Source: Limnohabitans parvus II-B4
Lineage (GTDB): Bacteria; Pseudomonadota; Gammaproteobacteria; Burkholderiales; Burkholderiaceae_C
DNA: 64,000 nt
Direction of reading: 5' to 3'
Assembly: GCF_003063455.1 (NCBI RefSeq)
Contig: NZ_NESN01000003.1
Coordinates: forward strand, 248,001 to 312,000
Shown here: positions 59,703-64,000 of the stretch, piece after piece
How the letters are laid out: each line of letters begins with the position of its first letter
Position numbering within the stretch: position 1 is the first letter of the stretch
Notes under the pieces: model-generated
The model's database searches: none
Seen by the model: only the letters and a program-made list of their open reading frames with translations
What the model was told of the DNA's origin: nothing
Made by a program: the position numbers and the translations under genes

Positions 59703-60668
59703 TCAGCCCACCAAGTTGGCCATGGTGAGCAAGGCCACCAGCACCAACCACATGATCACCGTGCGCCAAACCAAGCCGACGACTTGGGCAAAGTGCGCCA
59801 CTTCGGGAGTGCGACCTGGTGTGCTGCTTGCGCCTGCGGTGTCGTTGGGTTCAAGCTCATCGCTGGGGGCCTGCAATGCGGCACCTCCCAAGCGGATGTT
59901 GATGGCACCGGCTGTGGCCGCCAGGATCACGCCATCGTTGTCGTTCGGGAAATTTTGTGCATGGTTGCGCCAGCCATCCATGGCATCTTCAAAGCTGCCC
60001 ACAATGGCAAATCCAAGAGCGGTCATGCGCGAGGGCAGCCAGTCCATGGCCTGCCATGCCCTTGACGCGACCGATTGCAGCGCCTCACTCACCACGGAGC
60101 CATCTTCGGTGGGCTCTTGCCAGCGGCGTTGCGCCAATTCAGTCAGGCGATAAACCACCGCGCCGACAGGCCCCAAACCAATGATGGACAAGATTGCGTA
60201 CCAAAAGAACACGCCAAAGACATGCCGGTGGGCTGCGATCATCGAGTACTCGATCACGTGGCGAACGATTTCGCTGCGCGGTATGTGACCCACTTGGACT
60301 TGTTGCCACTCGGCCAACAGTTCTCTGGCCTTGGTTTCATCGCCGTCTTCCAGCGCTTCGCGTATGGCGGTGAAGTGGTGGCTGAATTGCCGAAACCCCA
60401 AGGTGACGTAGAGCAGCGCCACGTTCCAGACGACGGCAAACAGCCAGCCCAAACCAAACTCAAGCAACCAGTGCACCGCCATGGTCAAAAGCGCAGGGCC
60501 GATCACCGTGATGCCCCAAGTGATCCAGGCCTGGTGCCGCACACCGGCATCAAACGTGCGGGCCACCCAGGCGACCCAATGCGCGATGGTGGTGTAGAGC
60601 CAATTGACTGGATTGAGCGGCCGAGCTTGCTCTAAGACCAAGGCCAACAGGATTGCAAAAAAACTCAT
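59703..60668 (-). CDS. CobD/CbiB family membrane protein
   Basis: A 321-residue membrane protein with helices near 1-20, 45-65, 70-92, 145-170 and a final one near 297-318. It is similar in layout to CobD/CbiB and AmpE-type proteins. Real CobD attaches aminopropanol to cobyric acid, but no cobalamin genes are nearby, so function is uncertain. The stop lies 11 bases from the rsgA stop. The Nudix gene is upstream on the same strand, 7 bases away. Confidence 0.75.
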   Translation of the reverse strand: MSFFAILLALVLEQARPLNPVNWLYTTIAHWVAWVARTFDAGVRHQAWITWGITVIGPALLTMAVHWLLEFGLGWLFAVVWNVALLYVTLGFRQFSHHFTAIREALEDGDETKARELLAEWQQVQVGHIPRSEIVRHVIEYSMIAAHRHVFGVFFWYAILSIIGLGPVGAVVYRLTELAQRRWQEPTEDGSVVSEALQSVASRAWQAMDWLPSRMTALGFAIVGSFEDAMDGWRNHAQNFPNDNDGVILAATAGAINIRLGGAALQAPSDELEPNDTAGASSTPGRTPEVAHFAQVVGLVWRTVIMWLVLVALLTMANLVG

Positions 60669-60675
60669 GGTGTTC

Positions 60676-61401
60676 TCATTGCGCGGGATGAACCACTAGA
60701 AACCTATAGAAGTTACGAAGCATAGCGGCTGTGGCACCCCAAATGAACCGCTCCACCAGATCGACCTGGCCATTCGCGGAGGATCGGGACTCCTGGTAGG
60801 GCATTGAAAACCATTGCCGCTGGGCCCCTTGCCATTCAAATTGGTGCCGCCGGTGGTGTGCCGGGTTCATCAGAAAAGCCAGAGGCACCTCAAAAACGTC
60901 TTGCACTTCGTCGGCGTTCGGGGTCAGCTCAAAGCCGGGAGAAACCAGGGCAATGACGGGGGTGACCCAAAAAGCTGTACCCGTCACGTAAACGGGCAAT
61001 TCACCAATGACTTCTACGTGCTGGGGGTGCAGTCCCACTTCTTCGTAGGTTTCCCGCAGTGCTGTGGCCTGTCTGTTGGCGTCTTGCGGATCGACTTTGC
61101 CCCCGGGAAAAGCAATTTGTCCCGAGTGTGTGGACATGTGGTTGGCCCGCTGGGTGAGCAAAACCGTGGACTCCGAGAAGTCAGGCCCGCGCATCACGAT
61201 GGGCACCAGAACGGCCGCATGGGCGGGGGCTCGTGTGGAAAAAGACGTTTCCCGCTCAACCTCGGGCTGCCAGATGGGGGGCTGCGCGAACCGAGTTTTG
61301 AGTGCGTCTGGTCGAAAATGCGCAGTCGGCACCGCCGGCATATCGTGATCGATGCGCCAAATCGGAACATTACGGGGGTCAAAAGACAAAGGGCTGGACA
61401 C
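60676..61401 (-). CDS. Nudix hydrolase, CoA pyrophosphatase-like
   Basis: A 241-residue hydrolase whose Nudix box spans about 101-123 (GKVDPQDANRQATALRETYEEVGL region), with the CoA-pyrophosphatase signature LLTQRANHMSTHSGQIAFPGG just before it. It probably cleaves CoA or related dinucleotides. The start is read as GTG at 61401, where TATAAA sits 8 bases upstream on its strand and no ribosome binding site is present. An ATG at 61341 would also retain the domain. Divergent from the NYN-like gene. Confidence 0.9.
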   Translation of the reverse strand: MSSPLSFDPRNVPIWRIDHDMPAVPTAHFRPDALKTRFAQPPIWQPEVERETSFSTRAPAHAAVLVPIVMRGPDFSESTVLLTQRANHMSTHSGQIAFPGGKVDPQDANRQATALRETYEEVGLHPQHVEVIGELPVYVTGTAFWVTPVIALVSPGFELTPNADEVQDVFEVPLAFLMNPAHHRRHQFEWQGAQRQWFSMPYQESRSSANGQVDLVERFIWGATAAMLRNFYRFLVVHPAQ

Positions 61402-61497
61402 AGGCAGTATTTATAACCGACAGATGGGTTCGCCGCTTTAGAATGGCCGACGCTGCACTTTTTAGCAGCGCTATTTTTATCGGTATAGGTTGACACC

Positions 61498-62400
61498 ATG
61501 AAGCGTGATTATTTTTCTCAAAACACCCCGTCTGACCGCCGTTTTGGCGAACACCGTTCCGGCACGTGCATGGCCTTGATCGATGGTCGTTTCTTGATCT
61601 GGATGGCCCAGCAAGGTGCTGTGGGCACCACTGGCGAGTCAGTGAACCGTCAAGGCTTGCTCAGCTTGTTGTCGCAAGCATTGCAGCATTCCGGGCTGGA
61701 CGTCGATTTGCGGCGCATTTACTGGTACAGCGATCGTTCGGACGGTTTGATCATCGACGACCAAATCGTGCGTCTGGTGCAAACGCACGATGCCGATGGC
61801 GGCGCATCCTTGCTCCGATCTTTGGGGCACGACCTCAAGCAATTGGCCGAGCACCATGCCTGCGACCATGTGTTGGTGGCCAGCGACGACGAGCGCTTTT
61901 TGGCCACCATTGATGAAGCTCAGCTGAGTGGTTTGAGCGTGCACCTGTTGGCCGATGAGTCCGCGCGCAACATGCCTCAAATGGTCCGCACCGATCCGGG
62001 CTGGGCCCGTTTGTTGGCGCAGGCGGATCGCCGGGTGGTGGTCAATTCGCAAGCGCTGGCCGACATGCTGCAAGGCAAAATGCCCACAGGCATGGGGCTG
62101 GCTGTTGAAGACGTGGAAGAGTTGCGCAAGTCGATGCACGAGGTCATTACCGCTTGGTGGGCCGACGAACCCGAAGACCTGCGAGAAGACCTGCGTGATG
62201 CTTTGCAGATCAGCCGTGGTATTCCGCAGGAAGTGGATCGCCAACTCTTGTTGCGCATGCGCCAGCGCCTGGCACGTGCCTTGAGCTTGCCCGAGAAAAA
62301 AATGTTGCGTGAGACCCTGCGTGCCGTGGTGTCTGAACCGGCGGTGACGGCCTCGCCTGTGCCCGTTAGCGATGGATTTCCGCCAGACAGCGACGAGTAA
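61498..62400 (+). CDS. NYN/PIN-like domain protein, function unknown
   Basis: A 300-residue protein whose first 160 residues look like an NYN (PIN-fold) nuclease domain. It has an acidic residue in the first strand (MALIDGRFLIW, Asp29), the middle helix pair, and HVLVASDDERFLATIDEAQLSGLSVHLL with the paired aspartates. The remainder (about 185-280) is helical and charged and has no family I recognise. Its tail is Pro/Ser-rich. It may be an RNA-processing enzyme, but the catalytic acids should be checked. It stands alone and is followed by a strong terminator. Confidence 0.65.
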   Translation: MKRDYFSQNTPSDRRFGEHRSGTCMALIDGRFLIWMAQQGAVGTTGESVNRQGLLSLLSQALQHSGLDVDLRRIYWYSDRSDGLIIDDQIVRLVQTHDADGGASLLRSLGHDLKQLAEHHACDHVLVASDDERFLATIDEAQLSGLSVHLLADESARNMPQMVRTDPGWARLLAQADRRVVVNSQALADMLQGKMPTGMGLAVEDVEELRKSMHEVITAWWADEPEDLREDLRDALQISRGIPQEVDRQLLLRMRQRLARALSLPEKKMLRETLRAVVSEPAVTASPVPVSDGFPPDSDE

Positions 62401-62437
62401 ATCAAGTGGCAGGCCGTGGCTTGCCGCCAACAGTGTG

Positions 62438-62473
62438 AAAAGGCCCCTGACACGCAAGTGTCAGGGGCCTTTT
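62438..62473. terminator. Bidirectional intrinsic terminator
   Basis: A perfect 16-bp stem (62438-62453 with 62458-62473) around a GCAA loop has A and T runs at its ends. It separates the NYN-like gene from convergent fbp. Confidence 0.92.
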
Positions 62474-62515
62474 GTCTGTGACTGCATTGAAGCCGTACTG
62501 GTTGGTCTAGGACGG

Positions 62516-63523
62516 TCAGCCTTTCGCGTGGTATTGCGTCACACGCTCGACCTCGTTTTTGGAGCCCAGCACCACGCTCACGCGCTCGTGCAGTTGGCCC
62601 GGTTGCAGGTCCAAAATGCGTTGCTTGCCGTTGGTCGATGCGCCCCCCGCTTGCTCGATCAGCCAGCTCATGGGGTTGGCTTCATACAACAAGCGGAGTT
62701 TGCCGGCTTTGTGGGGTTCGCGCTTGTCCCAGGGGTACATGAACACACCGCCACGGGTCAGGATGCGGTGCACATCGGCCACCATAGAGGCGATCCAGCG
62801 CATGTTGAAGTCCTTGCCGCGCGGACCCTCTTTGCCTTGCAGGCATTCGTCGATGTAGCGGCGCACGGGTTCGTCCCAGTGGCGCATATTGCTCATGTTG
62901 ATGGCGAATTCTTTGGTGTCTGCGGGCACTTGAACATTTTCTTGCGTGAGCACGAAAGACCCTTGTTCGCGGTCCAAAGTGAACATGGCCACGCCATCAC
63001 CCACAGTGAGCACCAACGTGGTTTGCGGCCCGTACACGCAGTAACCTGCGGCCACTTGCTGGTTGCCCGGTTGCAAGAAGTCTTGCTCGGTCACGCCTTG
63101 GCTGTCTTCGGGTTTTTTGAGTACGCTGAAAATGGTGCCAATGCTGACGTTGACATCGATGTTGGACGAGCCATCCAGTGGATCAAACAGCAACAGGTAT
63201 TCGCCTTGCGGGTAGCGGTTGGGCACCAGATAGATGCTGTCCATCTCTTCAGACGCCATGGCGGCGAGGTGCCCGCCCCATTCATTGGCTTCCAGCAGGA
63301 CTTCATTGGCAATGATGTCGAGTTTCTTTTGGACTTCGCCTTGCACGTTTTCGCTTTCGGCGCTGCCCAACACGCCGCCCAAGGCGCCTTTGTTCACGGC
63401 GTGGCTGATGCTTTTGCAGGCGCGGGCCACCACTTCGAGCAGCAGGCGCAAGTCAGCCGGGATGTGGCCTTTGTCGCGTTGTTGCTCGACCAAGTAGCGG
63501 GAGAGGGAAATTTTGCTGCTCAT
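62516..63523 (-). CDS. fbp: Fructose-1,6-bisphosphatase class 1
   Basis: Gluconeogenic and Calvin-type phosphatase removing the 1-phosphate of fructose 1,6-bisphosphate, 335 residues. The metal-binding site is [11 protein letters not shown] at 113-123 with Glu92/Glu93 in SEEMDSIY. The sugar-binding region includes [18 protein letters not shown] at 63523. It follows pepN after 15 bases on the same strand, so the two are probably co-transcribed. Confidence 0.97.
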   Translation of the reverse strand: MSSKISLSRYLVEQQRDKGHIPADLRLLLEVVARACKSISHAVNKGALGGVLGSAESENVQGEVQKKLDIIANEVLLEANEWGGHLAAMASEEMDSIYLVPNRYPQGEYLLLFDPLDGSSNIDVNVSIGTIFSVLKKPEDSQGVTEQDFLQPGNQQVAAGYCVYGPQTTLVLTVGDGVAMFTLDREQGSFVLTQENVQVPADTKEFAINMSNMRHWDEPVRRYIDECLQGKEGPRGKDFNMRWIASMVADVHRILTRGGVFMYPWDKREPHKAGKLRLLYEANPMSWLIEQAGGASTNGKQRILDLQPGQLHERVSVVLGSKNEVERVTQYHAKG

Positions 63524-63538
63524 GTTCGTTCCTTGGGT

Positions 63539-64000
63539 TCAGATGCTGCTCAGGGCACGGCTGATGACTTCTCGCACGTCGTTGGACAGGTCGGCTTTGG
63601 CGGCCACGCGTTCGATGGCCACTTTGGCTGCGCTGCGGTAGGGCTCGGCCAGGCGGCTCCAGCGGTCCATGGCGCGCGCAAGTCGGGCTGCGACTTGCGG
63701 GTTGATGGCGTCCAGCGCCAGCACCTGCTCGCTCCAGTAGACATAGCCTGCCGCGTCGGCGCGGTGGAAGGCCGCCGGGTTGGCGCTGCAATAGCTGAAG
63801 ATCAGGCTGCGGGCGCGGTTGGGGTTGCGCAGGCTGAAGTCGGGGTGTTGCATGAGCTGGCGCACACGCGGCAGCACATCGCCAGCGCGGTCGGGGGCAC
63901 CGGCCTGCAAGGCAAACCACTTGTCGATGACCAGGGCTTCGTGCTGGAACATTTTGTGGAACAGGGCCAAGGCGTCTTGCGCCAGCGCGTGGCCGCTGAC
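63539..64000 (-). CDS. pepN: Aminopeptidase N, C-terminal end (cut by window)
   Basis: The frame is open to the window edge, giving the last 153 codons. The sequence is the helical C-terminal domain of PepN-type M1 aminopeptidases: HKMFQHEALVIDKWFALQAG, then HPDFSLRNPNRARSLI and the ending NPQVAARLARAMDRWSR. The zinc site lies outside the window. PepN next to fbp is a common betaproteobacterial order. Confidence 0.92.
   Translation of the reverse strand, partial: VSGHALAQDALALFHKMFQHEALVIDKWFALQAGAPDRAGDVLPRVRQLMQHPDFSLRNPNRARSLIFSYCSANPAAFHRADAAGYVYWSEQVLALDAINPQVAARLARAMDRWSRLAEPYRSAAKVAIERVAAKADLSNDVREVISRALSSI

Overview
The window is a chromosomal segment of a GC-rich betaproteobacterium, most likely order Burkholderiales, family Comamonadaceae (Limnohabitans/Rhodoferax/Acidovorax-like). 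This rests on gene orders (asd-fimV-truA-trpF-trpB-trpA-accD; gltA-sdhEBADC-gntR-mdh-citE-acnB; rpsP-rimM-trmD-rplS; orn-M48-PCD-rsgA-cobD-like) and on protein family resemblance; the genus cannot be fixed from sequence reading alone. About 70 protein genes are tightly packed. I see no rRNA, tRNA, CRISPR array, transposase or prophage, and no gene-free stretch exceeds 300 bases. The fbp and pepN genes are at the right edge; pepN is cut by the window end.

Layout. 1-4.4 kb: small membrane protein, lysS, LON-domain protein, YggT, then accD. 4.4-14.2 kb (minus strand): amino-acid biosynthesis, read leuC-leuD-leuB, asd, fimV, truA, trpF, trpB, trpA, accD, with overlapping stop/start codons linking asd-fimV-truA-trpF. 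A possible leader peptide sits between leuB and asd. 14.2-25.7 kb: a TCA-cycle supercluster. gltA, sdhE, sdhB, sdhA, sdhD, sdhC and a HutC/GntR regulator lie on minus; mdh, a CitE-like lyase, an exported protein and acnB lie on plus. A dyad operator overlaps the promoters between the regulator and mdh. 25.8-33.5 kb: aldo/keto reductase, trhP (U32), FAD monooxygenase, lytic transglycosylase, and a two-subunit molybdenum hydroxylase. 33.6-39 kb (minus): kynurenine pathway kynB-kynU-kynA, a YkgJ protein, argD-argF.

39.2-50.6 kb: DUF3579 protein, a small inverted-repeat element, rpsT, murJ, SirB1-like protein, purM, then the coupled chain AI-2E permease-hda-HAD phosphatase-pcnB-folK-DUF486, and a DUF47/Pit phosphate pair. 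50.6-54 kb: small membrane protein, GNAT acetyltransferase, and the ribosomal/tRNA-modification operon rpsP-rimM-trmD-rplS. 54-64 kb: DEAD-box helicase, orn, M48 protease, pterin dehydratase, rsgA, CobD/CbiB-like protein, Nudix hydrolase, NYN-like protein, fbp, pepN.

The window is mostly housekeeping, and I found no clear-cut novel multi-gene system. The most interesting signals are regulatory: an exact 12-bp palindrome shared by the gntR/mdh promoter region and the region upstream of the DUF3579 gene; an asd leader ORF whose last ten codons are mostly Thr/Lys/Ile, followed by mutually exclusive hairpins; a recurring pattern of -10-like hexamers 7-8 nt before start codons (predicted leaderless mRNAs); and two small palindromic repeat elements.
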